A stretch of DNA of 64,000 bases from Hyphomicrobium_A sp963782555. GTDB taxonomy: Bacteria > Pseudomonadota > Alphaproteobacteria > Rhizobiales > Hyphomicrobiaceae. The stretch's first letter is position 1, and every line of letters starts with the position of its first letter. The notes beneath the pieces were generated by a model that saw only the letters and a list, made by a program, of their open reading frames with translations, ran no database searches and was not told the DNA's origin. Positions 16,417 to 25,918 of this stretch are shown here, one piece after another. Made by a program: the position numbers and the translations under genes. Where the stretch lies: NCBI GenBank assembly GCA_963782555.1, contig CAWAKB010000003.1, positions 186,001 to 250,000 of the forward strand, in the 5' to 3' direction.

Positions 16417-18081
16417 TCACTTACGCTTGCGGCCGCCACGCGGAAATTGCGGATGGATCGGGAGCTTGATCTTCGTATTGCTCGGGCCGAAGCCCGGCAG
16501 GTCGACGGGGCGTGGGGCTACAAACGGGCCGGCCGGCGCCTTGCCTCCGGTCTTTAGGAACTCGGCCTGTCCGATCAGACCTTTTAGATGATCGGGCCGG
16601 TCGTCGCGCACGGCGTTGCGGTATCGCTCGTAGGTCTGGCGGTTCAGAGAGGACGCGGTCGCCAGATGCGCATCCTTGTAGAAGCCCTTTGCGATCAGGA
16701 CGAGGGTGTAAACCGGGCTCGAGAATAAGAACGAGCTTTCCAGGTCCAACGGCTCGGGCGTCGTGTGGCGCCAGACCTTGAGATTCTCCTGGAGACGATC
16801 GGAAAGCTTCACCCCCTCGCGCGCCGCTTTCCAATACTCGGTGTCGTGGCGATTGTTGAGATGATAGTGGAGCTGCACCAAATCGCGCACCTCCTCGTAG
16901 AGGCGCCTTATCTGGCGATTATATGCGGCGGCGAGCTCGGGCTCGAAATCCCGGGTCGGCATGAAGTGGTGGAGCCAGCGCGTGCCCAGATCGGACATGA
17001 AGATCGCCGTTGCCTCCAGAGGCTCGATGAAGCCGCTGGCAAGACCCATCGCGATGCAGTTCTTGACCCAGGCATTGCGCACCCGCCCCGTTCGCATGGG
17101 GATGACGCGGGGGTCGCAGCCCTTGGCCTGATCGCCGTAAAGCTCGAGAAGCTCCTCGACGGCTTTCTCTTCGGAGATGAACTGGCTGGAGAAGACATAG
17201 CCCGTGCCGACACGGGTCGTCAGAGGGATGTTGAAATTCCACCCCGCAGAGAGGCCGGTCGCCCGCGTGGTCGGGGCCATGACGCTCGCGTCGGCATGGG
17301 GGATCTGCACGACGGCGGCGCGGTCGTTCAGCAGATAGTCGCTATAGGGCTCGAAAGGCTCGCCCAGAGCCTTTTGGAGAATCGAGCCCCGAAAGCCGGT
17401 GCAATCGATGACGAGGTCGATCTCGCGCTCGCCCTGGCGGCGCAGGGCGAGCGACTTGACGAAGCCGCGCTCGTCAAGATTGACGGCGTCCACATCGTCC
17501 AAGATGTGCTTCACGCCGCGGCTCGTCGCGACGTCTTTCAGGAAGGCGGCAAGCTTGGTGCCGTCGAAATGATAGGTGTAGCCGAGCTCGCCGCTGAATT
17601 CGGGCTCGCCGGGTCGGCGCGGCGCGAGATTGCGCAGAACGATCTCTACCGCCGGTGAAAAGGCGCGCACGTAGGCCATGCCCGCATTCGGTGCAGCGCG
17701 CGCTGGATCGAAGGTGACGAAATAGTCGGCAAGCTGGCGCCCATCGATCGGGCCGGGAGCGTTGAGGACGTTGAGGAACTCGACCGGCTGGCCCTTGTCG
17801 TCGTGGTTCCAGTTGATGAAATGGGCGGCGACTTTGAAGGTCGCATCGGTGTGCTTGAGGAATTCAGATTCCGAGACGCCGAGCTGATTGAGCAGCACGA
17901 CCATGCCCGGCAGGCTTGCTTCGCCGACGCCGATGATCGGAATCCCCGGCGATTCGATCAGCGCTATCTCGAGACTGTGCTTGGCATCTTTCGACTTGCA
18001 GAAGCGATTGAGAAAGGCGGCTGTAAGCCAGCCCGCCGTGCCGCCGCCAACGATCGTGATTGAGCGCAGTGGTTGGCCCAT
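16417..18081 (-). CDS. Flavin-dependent tryptophan-halogenase family protein
   Basis: 554 residues, near the 500-550 usual for the family. The FAD motif GGGTAGW is at 12-18, the pyrophosphate motif GVGEAS at 51-56, and the lysine that guides hypohalous acid is present as K83 in DATFKVAAHFINW. The family hallmark WxWxIP appears as WNFNIP (281-286), with Phe for the second Trp. The downstream GLASGFIEPLEATAIF region is well conserved. The lysine suggests chemistry is intact, but the altered hallmark is seen in broad-specificity or non-halogenating relatives. No peptide or polyketide synthesis genes are nearby, and a flavin reductase would have to be supplied from elsewhere. It has a GGGGACGGG-like ribosome site. 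Confidence 0.85.
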   Translation of the reverse strand: MGQPLRSITIVGGGTAGWLTAAFLNRFCKSKDAKHSLEIALIESPGIPIIGVGEASLPGMVVLLNQLGVSESEFLKHTDATFKVAAHFINWNHDDKGQPVEFLNVLNAPGPIDGRQLADYFVTFDPARAAPNAGMAYVRAFSPAVEIVLRNLAPRRPGEPEFSGELGYTYHFDGTKLAAFLKDVATSRGVKHILDDVDAVNLDERGFVKSLALRRQGEREIDLVIDCTGFRGSILQKALGEPFEPYSDYLLNDRAAVVQIPHADASVMAPTTRATGLSAGWNFNIPLTTRVGTGYVFSSQFISEEKAVEELLELYGDQAKGCDPRVIPMRTGRVRNAWVKNCIAMGLASGFIEPLEATAIFMSDLGTRWLHHFMPTRDFEPELAAAYNRQIRRLYEEVRDLVQLHYHLNNRHDTEYWKAAREGVKLSDRLQENLKVWRHTTPEPLDLESSFLFSSPVYTLVLIAKGFYKDAHLATASSLNRQTYERYRNAVRDDRPDHLKGLIGQAEFLKTGGKAPAGPFVAPRPVDLPGFGPSNTKIKLPIHPQFPRGGRKRK

Positions 18082-18169
18082 GTCCCGTCCCCGATGTACT
18101 CATCGAAGCTAGACACACGGCCGGCACGTGCCAAGCCGGAATGCAAGGGCAAGCTGGCCGCAAGGATGA

Positions 18170-18246
18170 TGGCGCACCGGGGAAGATTCGAACTCCCGAC
18201 CCCCAGATTCGTAGTCTGGTGCTCTATCCAGCTGAGCTACCGGTGC
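18170..18246 (-). tRNA. tRNA-Arg (anticodon ACG)
   Basis: The minus strand reads GCACCGG for the acceptor stem, TAGCTCAGCTGGATAGAGCA for the D arm, CAGACTACGAATCTG for the anticodon arm (loop CTACGAA, anticodon ACG), GGGTCGGGAGTTCGAATC for the variable loop and T arm, and closes with CCGGTGC-G-CCA. All four arms pair and the CCA is encoded. ACG is normally edited to ICG by TadA to read CGU/CGC/CGA. Confidence 0.97.
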
Positions 18247-18368
18247 TTGTCTGCGATTTCGATTTGGCCTCGCAGCGGGCCGAATGCACGGGCGGGAGAC
18301 CAAGCCCCCTCCGAAGCTCGCCACTACTAATGGCTCGGGGGCGGGCGCGCAAGAGCCTTGGGAGCCCG

Positions 18369-19967
18369 CTATTGGGTATCGTCCATCCGCATCGGGCCCC
18401 GCACCGGCGGCGCCGAAATCTCGTGGCTCTGGTGGCCGCCGCGGTCGGGGATATCGAACAGAAAGGCCGCACCTTCCTTGGTGTCGAGCAACTCCAAGTG
18501 ACCGCCGTGGACGGCGATGATCTCGGCGGCGATCGCGAGCCCCAGCCCCGTCCCGCCTTTACGCTGCGAGCCGGTGAAGGCCTCGAACAGGTGCTCGCGC
18601 GCCTTCTGCGGCACGCCCGGGCCGTTGTCGCGCACCTCCACCAAGACGCGGCGCCCGTCGCGCCATGCCTTGATGCAGATCTCGCCGCCGCCAGCACCGC
18701 TGCGATGGGCTTCGATCGCCTCGATGGCATTGCGCACCAGGTTCGAGACGATACGGAAGAGGTGCTCGCGGTCGGCATCGATGCGCAGCGTATCGTCGAT
18801 GTCGAGCACCCAGTCGATCGTGCCCTCGCGCGGCAGCCCCAGCGCGTCGCCGACCTCTTCGACCAGCGGCTTCAGCCGCATGAGTTCGCGGCGGGGGGCG
18901 GCCTCCTCGGCGCGCCCGAAGCGCAGCGTGTCGTTGCAGAAATTAATGGCGCGGTCGAGCGAGGCGATGAGCTTGGGCGCAAAGCGCTGCACGGTGGGAT
19001 CGGGAATGGCGGTCAAGCGATCCGACAGGAGCTGCGCGTTGGCCAGCATGCCGCGCAGGTCGTGATTGATCTTGCTCACCGCCAGCCCGAGCTGAGCGAG
19101 CCGGGTCTTCTGCAACAGCACGCCCGAGAGCTGACGCTGCATCTCGCCCAGCTCCCGCTCCGCCGTGCCGATCTCGTCCTGGCGCCCGGAGGGAATGATG
19201 ATGCGCGAGGTGTCCTCAGGATCCTGGCGGAAATACACCATGTTGCGGGTGATGTTCATCATCGGCCGCACCAGGAGGCGGCTCAGCGAGAAGTAGACGA
19301 GCGCGGCCGTGCCCAGCGAGATCAGGATCGAGACCGCGAGGATGTTCAGGGCATAGGCATACATTGCCGCCTTCAAGGGCGCCTCGGGCATGACGATCTC
19401 AACCAGATCGTCGGGATCGTCTCCGATGCTGCCCAAAACGCGGATGGTGCGGCCGTTGGAGGCAAAGAACACCGCGACCGCGTCCCCGATCTGCTCCAAG
19501 CGCAACCCCATATCGCCCCACAGACTCTGCGGGCGCTGGCGCAGATCGTAATGGGCGTCGATCGTCATGCGCGGATCGACGGGGAGCACGAGACGGCGCA
19601 CGCCGTGTTGGCGCGAGGCGATCGCCTTGACCTGGGCGGTACGCAGCATCTCGGCGCGCAGACCCGAGGGTACGTCGCCGCCGGGGAAGCCCTCGGCCGC
19701 CAAAGTGGCGAGCTGAGCCGCCGTCAGCCGCTCGTCCAGCCAGCCGACACGGAAGCTCGAGACCGACGGCAGGAAGATGAGGATTTCCGCCAGCATCACG
19801 AAGACCGACGTCAGCAGCAGCAGCTTGGCCGGAAGGCCAAGATCGCGCCACCTCCAGTGCAACGCGATCACCCAGCCAGGAAGGTGGTAACGGTTGGTCG
19901 CCACCGGTCGTCGGGTCCGCGTTTCGTCTTTGTTTTCGCGGAGCACGCGTCTCCTTTCGCTGCTCAA
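18369..19967 (-). CDS. Membrane-bound sensor histidine kinase
   Basis: 532 residues. Two transmembrane helices (about 47-66 and 228-253) flank a periplasmic sensor region of about 160 residues, followed by a HAMP-like linker. The dimerisation/phosphoacceptor helix carries the H-box as SKINHDLRGMLANA. The ATPase domain has N-box NLVRNAIEAI, G1 DNGPGVP and G2 GTGLGLAIA. All key residues are present, so it should autophosphorylate. No response regulator is adjacent, so it is an orphan kinase. It follows the flavoprotein gene by six bases on the same strand and may be co-transcribed with it. Stimulus unknown. Confidence 0.9.
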   Translation of the reverse strand: MSSERRRVLRENKDETRTRRPVATNRYHLPGWVIALHWRWRDLGLPAKLLLLTSVFVMLAEILIFLPSVSSFRVGWLDERLTAAQLATLAAEGFPGGDVPSGLRAEMLRTAQVKAIASRQHGVRRLVLPVDPRMTIDAHYDLRQRPQSLWGDMGLRLEQIGDAVAVFFASNGRTIRVLGSIGDDPDDLVEIVMPEAPLKAAMYAYALNILAVSILISLGTAALVYFSLSRLLVRPMMNITRNMVYFRQDPEDTSRIIIPSGRQDEIGTAERELGEMQRQLSGVLLQKTRLAQLGLAVSKINHDLRGMLANAQLLSDRLTAIPDPTVQRFAPKLIASLDRAINFCNDTLRFGRAEEAAPRRELMRLKPLVEEVGDALGLPREGTIDWVLDIDDTLRIDADREHLFRIVSNLVRNAIEAIEAHRSGAGGGEICIKAWRDGRRVLVEVRDNGPGVPQKAREHLFEAFTGSQRKGGTGLGLAIAAEIIAVHGGHLELLDTKEGAAFLFDIPDRGGHQSHEISAPPVRGPMRMDDTQ

Positions 19968-19973
19968 ACGCCC

Positions 19974-21450
19974 TTAGCCGAATTTGGCGAGAAAGCCGAT
20001 GATCCAACGCACCAGCGGGCTGCTGGGTGCCGTAGCATAATAGCGATAGGCAACGCGTTTGTTTATCTCGCTAAGAGTAGGGTAGGGCGAAATCCAGCCA
20101 ATCATGGCCTTGATCTTCATTTTTTGGGAAACGGCAAGCGCCCACATCTGAATGAGCTCGCCGGCCTCGGCGCCGACAATGGTCGCACCCGAGAATCCTG
20201 CCGTTCTTGGCGGTAACCACCTTGATCTGGCCCACGGTCTCGCGCTCGGCCTGGGCGCGGTCGTTCTCGTGGTAGGGCCAGCGCAGGACGTTGATCTGAG
20301 CCCGCCTTCTTGCTTAGCCTCGGCCTCCGACAAGCCCACGTGCGCCAGCTCGGGATCGGTAAAGGTGACCCAGGGGATGATCCGGGTGTCGACCTTGGCC
20401 GGCAGCCGGAACAGCGCGCGGCGGATGACGATGCCGGCGTGATAGTTGGCGACATGGGTGAACTGCAGCCCGCCCGCCACGTCGCCGATGGCGTAGACGC
20501 GCCGGTTCGATGTCCTCAAGCCCGCGTTGACCTTGATGCCGCGCTTGTCATAGCGGATGCCGGCGGCCTCCAGGCCGAGGTCGGCGGTCGTGGCCTTGCG
20601 GCCGACCGCGAGCAGCAGATGCGTGCCTTCGATGACCTGCTTGTCATCGCCGACCGCAACGTTCACGCGCACGCGCCCCAAACCGCCCTCGACGCTTTCG
20701 ACTTTCGTGCCCTCGAGGATCGTTGATGCCTTCCTGCTGAGCTGATCGAGCACGACCTTGGTCAGCTCCGGGATCGTCCTTGCCCAGCGCCTTCGCCGCC
20801 TCGATCACCGTGACGCGCGAGCCCAGCCGGCGATGCGCCTGCGCCATCTCCATGCCGATCGGGCCGCCGCCGATGATGATCAGATCGTTGCAGCCGCTCC
20901 TGATTGTCGAAGATCGTCTCGTTGGTGAAGTAGGGGACGCTGTCGAGGCCGGGGATCGGCGGCACCGCCGGCGTCGAGCCGGTGGCGATGACGAAGCGGC
21001 GCGCCTTGATGCGGTGCTCGCCGGCAACGACCGTCGAGCGGTCGATGAAGCGGGCCGCCGCCTGGATGACGCGCACGCCGAGGCCGGTGAAGCGCTCGGC
21101 GGAATCGTTGGGCGCGATCGCCGCGATGACGCTGTGCACATGATCGTGCACGGCGCGCGGATCGATCTCGGGCTCGACGTCGGCGATGCCGAACGGCGAT
21201 GCCGTGCGCATGGCGTGCGCGCGCTTTCCGGCGGCGAGCAGCGCCTTGGAGGGCACGCAGCCGTAGTTCAGGCAATCGCCGCCCATCTTGTGGCGCTCGA
21301 TCAGCACCACGCTGCGCCCGAACGCCGCCGCCGCCGCCGCGACCGACAGGCCGCCGGAGCCCGCGCCGATGACGCAGATGTCGGCGGTAATCGTCTCGCT
21401 CTCCGATGCGGTGCGCCGACACCGGGCGCTTGCGGGCTAGTTGCTTGCAT
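19974..21450 (-). CDS. Dihydrolipoamide dehydrogenase/mercuric reductase-like flavoprotein (frameshifted in this sequence)
   Basis: Rebuilt across frames, the product is about 490 residues of the class I pyridine nucleotide-disulfide oxidoreductases. It has FAD motif VIGAGSGGLS, redox disulfide GGDCLNYGCVPSK, NAD motif IIIGGGPIGMEMAQ, second FAD motif YAIGDVAGG, and dimerisation domain with INVLRWPYHENDRAQAE. The ATG at 21450 lies inside the 3' end of the upstream TVP38 gene (14-bp overlap). Frame changes are needed near 21420, 20890, 20771, 20300 and 20190, mostly single extra bases. The C-terminal HxxE pair typical of lipoamide dehydrogenases is not seen, so it is a mercuric-reductase-like subgroup of unknown substrate that commonly sits beside TVP38 proteins. 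Confidence 0.8.
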
Positions 21451-22234
21451 TGCGTTGGCTCCACCTCTTGTAGACGACCGGGATCAGGGCAACGAGACCG
21501 AGCAGCGCGAAGGCGGCGAGCAGCTCCTTGGTGACGAGCGCGCTCGTATCGATCGTGTAGGGGCAGGAGGCTTCGCGGATCGGGGCCGCCCTTGGCGAGG
21601 CACGCGGCATAGATCTGGTTCTGCGCCTCGACCACGCTGCCGAGGCCCGCGCCAGCCACCGAGAACGCGATCGTGCCGGGAATGATGCCGACGGCCGTGC
21701 CGATCACGTAGGTGCTGAGCGGAACGCCGAGCAGCGCCGGCGCCAGATTGACCAGCCAGAACGGAAACACGGGGACGAGGCGCAGGAACAGCAGATAGCT
21801 CAGCGCATTCTCCTTGAAACCCTCGCGCAGGCGGCCGAGCCACGGCCCGGCCTTGGCGGCCAGCGCCTCGCCGAGCGAGGACTTGGCGATAAGAAAGATG
21901 AGCGTGGCGCCGGCGGTGGCGCCGACGAGCGTCGCCAGCGAGCCGGCCATCCAGCCGAACAAGAGGCCGCCCGTCACCGTCATGACGAGGCCGCCCGGCA
22001 GCGACAGCGCCACCACGCGGCATAGACCAGAATGTAGATCAGAAAGGCCGCCGCCAGATTGGCCGCGATGAAATCCTTCAGCGCCTCGTAGTTGGTGCCG
22101 ATGGTCTTGAAGGACAGATAGCGCTGCCAGCCCATGGCAAAGGCGAGCCCCATCAAAGCCACGATGACGATGAGCGGCAGCCAGTGCCGCCACGCCGAGG
22201 GCCCTTGCGGTCGTTTGTTATCAGCCGTGGTCAT
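21437..22234 (-). CDS. TVP38/TMEM64 (DedA-related) membrane protein (frameshifted in this sequence)
   Basis: The start is ATG 22234 with an AGGAG ribosome site. Joined frames give about 264 residues: an N-terminal helix (WLPLIVIVALMGLAFAMGW), the conserved VVALSLPGGLVMTVTGGLLF and GATAGATLIFLIAK, re-entrant FLRLVPVFPFWLVNLAPAL, two further helices and a C-terminal helix ending KRWSQRNASN. These are the landmarks of the VTT-domain family, inner-membrane proteins linked to lipid scrambling or undecaprenyl-phosphate handling. Frame changes are needed near 22015 and 21577. It overlaps the downstream flavoprotein start, a recurrent pairing in Proteobacteria. Confidence 0.82.
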
Positions 22235-22395
22235 CGCCGCCACTCCTTTTCGATGCCTGACGCCTATCGTCGAGCAGGATGCGGGGCAATGGCGGTCGGA
22301 GCGTCGAGAATTGACGAGCTGGTTTGCCATTTCCCGAGCGAATACACACTCCGCTTGTGACCCAGGACGCGAGATTTGCGGGGAAATGCCGCTCG

Positions 22396-22424
22396 TTGAC
22401 TTGCATGGAGGCACCCCGTATAAG
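22396..22424 (+). promoter_or_regulatory. Sigma-70-type promoter for rpmH
   Basis: TTGACT at 22396-22401, a 17-base spacer, then TATAAG at 22419-22424, a near-consensus housekeeping promoter about 95 bp before rpmH. Confidence 0.7.
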
Positions 22425-22517
22425 CGCCCGCAATCCGATAAAGAGCATGGGCCCGCTGCCGACGGCGACCGAGACGCTCGACAAGCCCTTATTCGTGGTC
22501 GGCAAGGGAGTTGTAAC

Positions 22518-22652
22518 GTGAAGCGCACTTATCAACCGAGCCGGCTGGTCCGCAAGCGCCGCCACGGCTTCCGCAAGCGGATGCAGACCAAAGGCGGCAT
22601 ACGCGTCCTGACTCGGCGGCGCGCCAAGGGCCGCAAGCGGCTGTCGGCCTGA
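22518..22652 (+). CDS. rpmH: 50S ribosomal protein L34
   Basis: 44 residues, the normal L34 length, starting with GTG at 22518 behind a GGGAG site. It contains the invariant KRTYQPS start and HGFRKRMQTKGG core and ends KGRKRLSA. It is the first gene of the conserved rpmH-rnpA-yidC-yihA block. Intact, unlike its longer neighbours. Confidence 0.97.
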   Translation: MKRTYQPSRLVRKRRHGFRKRMQTKGGIRVLTRRRAKGRKRLSA

Positions 22653-22726
22653 GCGCGTGGACATCCCCGGCCGGCGAGCCGATACCGCCGCGCTGCGCCA
22701 GCCAAGCTGGGCGGGGACATTGCGCG

Positions 22727-23092
22727 GTGGCACTTTCAACTCTCAAGAAGCGCGCAGAATTTCTCCGGGTGCGGGGCGGCCCGCGCTGGAGCACGCCGGC
22801 GTTCGTGCTCGAGGCCCGCGCCCGCCCAGCCGAGCCCGGCGAGCCGGCGGCACGCTTCGGCTTCACGATTTCCAAGAAAGTCGGCGGCGCCGTGGTGCGC
22901 AATCTGGTACGCCGGCGCTTGCGCGCCCTCGTGGCGGCGCTCGACCCCTCACGCGTGCGCGAGGGCTACGACTACGTGCTGATCGCGCGGCCTGGAGCCG
23001 AGGAGCGCAGCTATCAGCAGCTGGCGGCCGATCTGGACCAAGCCCTCGACCGCGTTCATCGGCCGCGGGTGCGAGAACGTCGCGGGCAATAA
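22727..23092 (+). CDS. rnpA: Ribonuclease P protein component
   Basis: 121 residues from a GTG at 22727. The protein subunit helps the catalytic RNA process tRNA 5' ends. It has the N-terminal LKKRAEFLRVR element, the central beta-sheet FGFTISKKVGGAVVRN and the RNA-binding signature RNLVRRRLR. It follows rpmH by 74 bp, in the classical order, and reads without frameshifts. Confidence 0.95.
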   Translation: MALSTLKKRAEFLRVRGGPRWSTPAFVLEARARPAEPGEPAARFGFTISKKVGGAVVRNLVRRRLRALVAALDPSRVREGYDYVLIARPGAEERSYQQLAADLDQALDRVHRPRVRERRGQ

Positions 23093-23248
23093 CCCTGGTT
23101 GGTTTCCGGTTTGCGGAGAGGCCCGGTCTCGCGCTATTGGCACTTGCGCTCTGGCGGCCCTTTGGGGGCTCGATGCCTGCCAAAGTTGCACAGATCAGCC
23201 TTGACACGGCGCTCACCCGGACGAGGACGGCGGTAGGCCGAGGGACCG

Positions 23249-25203
23249 ATGCAATCGCAAGACCCTGACCAACAGAAGAACCTGCTCCTCGCCGTCGTGC
23301 TTTCGATGGCGGTGCTGCTTGCCTGGCAGGTCTTCTATGCCGACCCCAAGATCAAGGAGCAGAAGGCCCACGAGCAGGCGACGGAGCAGTCACACTCCGC
23401 CACGCCGAGCAAGGCGCCGGCCGAAGGCACCGCTGCCATCCGCCGCCGCGCCGTCGGGCGACGTGCCCGGCGCAGCGTCGGTGCCTGCGCCGACGGAGAC
23501 GCGCGAGCAGGCCCTCAAATCCTCCCCACGCCTGCCCATCGAGACGCCCTCGCTCCGGGGCTCGATCAACTTGAAGAGCGGCCGCATCGACGATCTGGTG
23601 CTGGTCGAAGTACCACGAGACCGTCGACCCCACGAGCGCCAACGTCGTCCTGCTCTCGCCCACCAACAGCCCCAATCCCTACTTTGCCGAATACGGCTGG
23701 GTGGCGCAGGGCGCCACAAAGGTAAAGGTGCCTGACCGCGACTCGCTCTGGAGCGTGGAGGGCAGTCCGACGCTGACGCCATCGACCCCGGTGACGCTCA
23801 CCTGGGACAACGGCGAGGGGCTGGTCTTCAAGCGCACCGTCTCGGTCGACGACGAGTATCTCTTCAAGATCGTCGACGCAGTTGAGAACCGCGGCAGCGC
23901 CCCGGTCTCGCTCGCGCCCTATGCCCGCATCCACCGCTACGGCACGCCCAAGGTGCTGAAGTATTGGATCCTGCACGAAGGCCTGATCGGGGTCATCGGC
24001 GAGCAAGGCGAGCAAAAGAGCAAATATTCCACCGCGCTCGAGGACGGCACCCAGACCTTCCCGATCGCGACCGGAGGCTGGCTCGGCTTCACCGACAAGT
24101 ACTGGGCCGCCACGCTCGTTCCCGACCAGAAAGCGCCCTACCGCGCGCAATTCACCGGCCACGAGCCGAAGCTGCCGACCGAGCAGCCGGCCTATCAGAC
24201 CGACTACCTGCGCGATGCCGTCGACCATTCCGCCGGGAGAGACCCGCAGCATCGACGCCCGCCTCTTCGCCGGCGCCAAGGAGGTCAAGCTGCTGCAGCA
24301 CTACGAGGTGGACCCCGGCATCAAGCAGTTCGATCTGCTGATCGACTGGGGCTGGTTCTTCTTCATCACCAAGCCGCTCTATTATCTGATGGAGGCCATC
24401 AACTCCGTACGTGCACAACTTCGGCGTCACCATCCTCATTCTGACGGTGCTGGTGCGGCTCGCCTTCTTCCCGCTCGCCAACAAGCAGTTCGCCTCGATG
24501 GCGAAGATGAAGAAGCTGCAGCCGAAGATGGAGCAGCTGCGCGAGCGCTACAAGGACGACAAGGTCGCGCCAGCAGCAGGAGCTGATGGACCTCTACAAG
24601 CGCGAGAAGGTCAATCCGATCGCCGGCTGCCTGCCGATCGTGTTGCAGCTGCCGGTGTTCTTCGCTCTTTACAAGGTGCTGTTCATCACCATCGACATGC
24701 GGCATGCGCCGTTCTTCGGCTGGATCCACGATCTGTCGGCGCCCGATCCGACGTCGCTGTTCAACCTGTTCGGCCTGCTGCCCTATGCCGTGCCCCACTT
24801 CCTGCACATCGGCGTTTGGCCGCTGGTCATGGGCATCACCATGTGGCTGCAGATGCAGCTCAACCCGAAGCAGCCCGATCCGGTGCAGCAGCAGATCTTC
24901 AGCTGGATGCCGGTGATCTTCACGTTCCTGCTGGCCTCGTTCCCGGCAGGACTGGTGATCTACTGGGCCTGGAGCAACACGCTCTCGCTCACGCAGCAGT
25001 ACTTCATCATGAAGAGGCAGGGCGTCGAGGTCCACCTCGTCGGCAACATCTCGCGCACCTTCAAGCCGCTCGACCTCGGCGGCCGAGCACCTGTCGCGGA
25101 TGCTCAAACAATGGCTGCGCGGGCGTCGAGCGCCGATCCGAGGAACCCAAGCCCGAAGGGCGACGGCCGCGAGAGCCCAAGGCCAAAGATAAGCACCGGA
25201 TAG
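23249..25203 (+). CDS. yidC: Membrane protein insertase YidC (frameshifted in this sequence)
   Basis: Essential insertase for inner-membrane proteins. Joined frames give roughly 600+ residues, typical for Gram-negative YidC: N-terminal helix NLLLAVVLSMAVLLAWQVF, periplasmic domain (VEGSPTLTPSTPVTLTWDNG, HEGLIGVIGEQGEQKSKY), then the conserved insertase core with DWGWFFFITKPLYYLM, VHNFGVTILILTVLVRL, KMKKLQPKMEQLRERY, LPIVLQLPVFFALYKVLF and LASFPAGLVIYWAWSN. Frame changes are needed near 23445, 23609, 24223, 24406 and 24566. At the last four, dropping one extra base restores the expected protein. The exact C terminus after about 25075 is unclear. An essential gene broken this often is most simply a sequencing artefact. 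Confidence 0.9.
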
Positions 25204-25235
25204 GCCGCAGCCGCATCCAAAGGCGCTGGACCTCG

Positions 25236-25891
25236 ATGACCGAGCCGGACACATCAGCGACTGCCGCGCTCGCCTTGGGCGAGCAGCTCTTCGAGCGGCC
25301 GTGGCACTTCTTGAAGAGCGCGCCGGCGCTCGAGTTCCTGCCCGCCGCCGACCGGGTCGAGATTGCGTTCGCGGGCCGCTCCAACGTCGGCAAGTCGAGC
25401 CTCATCAACGCGCTTTTGCGCCAGAACGGTCTGGCGCGCACCTCCAACACGCCGGGGCGCACGCAGGAGCTCAACTTCTTCCTCGCCGACGACGTGCCCC
25501 TCTATCGTCGTCGACATGCCGGGCTACGGCTTCGCCAAGGCGCCCAAGGACAAGGTCGAGGCCTGGACCGAGCTCGTGTCCGACTATCTCAGGGGACGCC
25601 CCACGCTCGCGCGCGTTTTGCTGCTGATCGACGCCCGCCACGGCCTGAAGCCGCCCGACCTCGAAGTCATGGAGATGCTCGATACGGCGGCGGTCTCCTA
25701 TCAGGTGGTGCTCACCAAGGCGGACAAGATCAACGCGCACGAGCTTGCAGGCGCTGTCGCAGGCCACGGCCAAGGCCTTGAGGCGCACGCGGCGGCTTTC
25801 CCGCATGTGATCGCCACCTCCGCCGAAAAAGGCACGCGGCATCCCCGAGCTGCGCGCCGCCATCGCGGAAATCCTCGCCGAGCGCAGCTAG
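25236..25891 (+). CDS. yihA: Ribosome biogenesis GTPase YihA/YsxC (EngB) (frameshifted in this sequence)
   Basis: Joined frames give about 218 residues of the EngB family, GTPases needed for late 50S assembly. G1 is GRSNVGKSSLINAL, the switch region NTPGRTQELNFF, G3 DMPGYGFAK, G4 TKADKI, and G5 lies in IATSAEKG. The C terminus reads IPELRAAIAEILAERS. Frame changes are required near 25502, 25744, 25797 and 25836. The start ATG at 25236 is 33 bp after the assigned yidC stop. The gene converges with the next leftward pair, 27 bp away. Confidence 0.9.
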
Positions 25892-25918
25892 CGGTGACCG
25901 CCTAGACGGCCGACGCCT

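Noticed and set aside
18060..20216. Open frame of about 718 codons antisense to the sensor kinase and tRNA
   Set aside because: It crosses the tRNA-Arg gene and the clear kinase gene; composition is that of an antisense shadow.
20190..25891. Interpretation of yidC, yihA and neighbours as true pseudogenes or as programmed frameshifting
   Set aside because: Two of these genes are essential, all key motifs survive in alternate frames, and the defects are clustered, which fits sequence error better.
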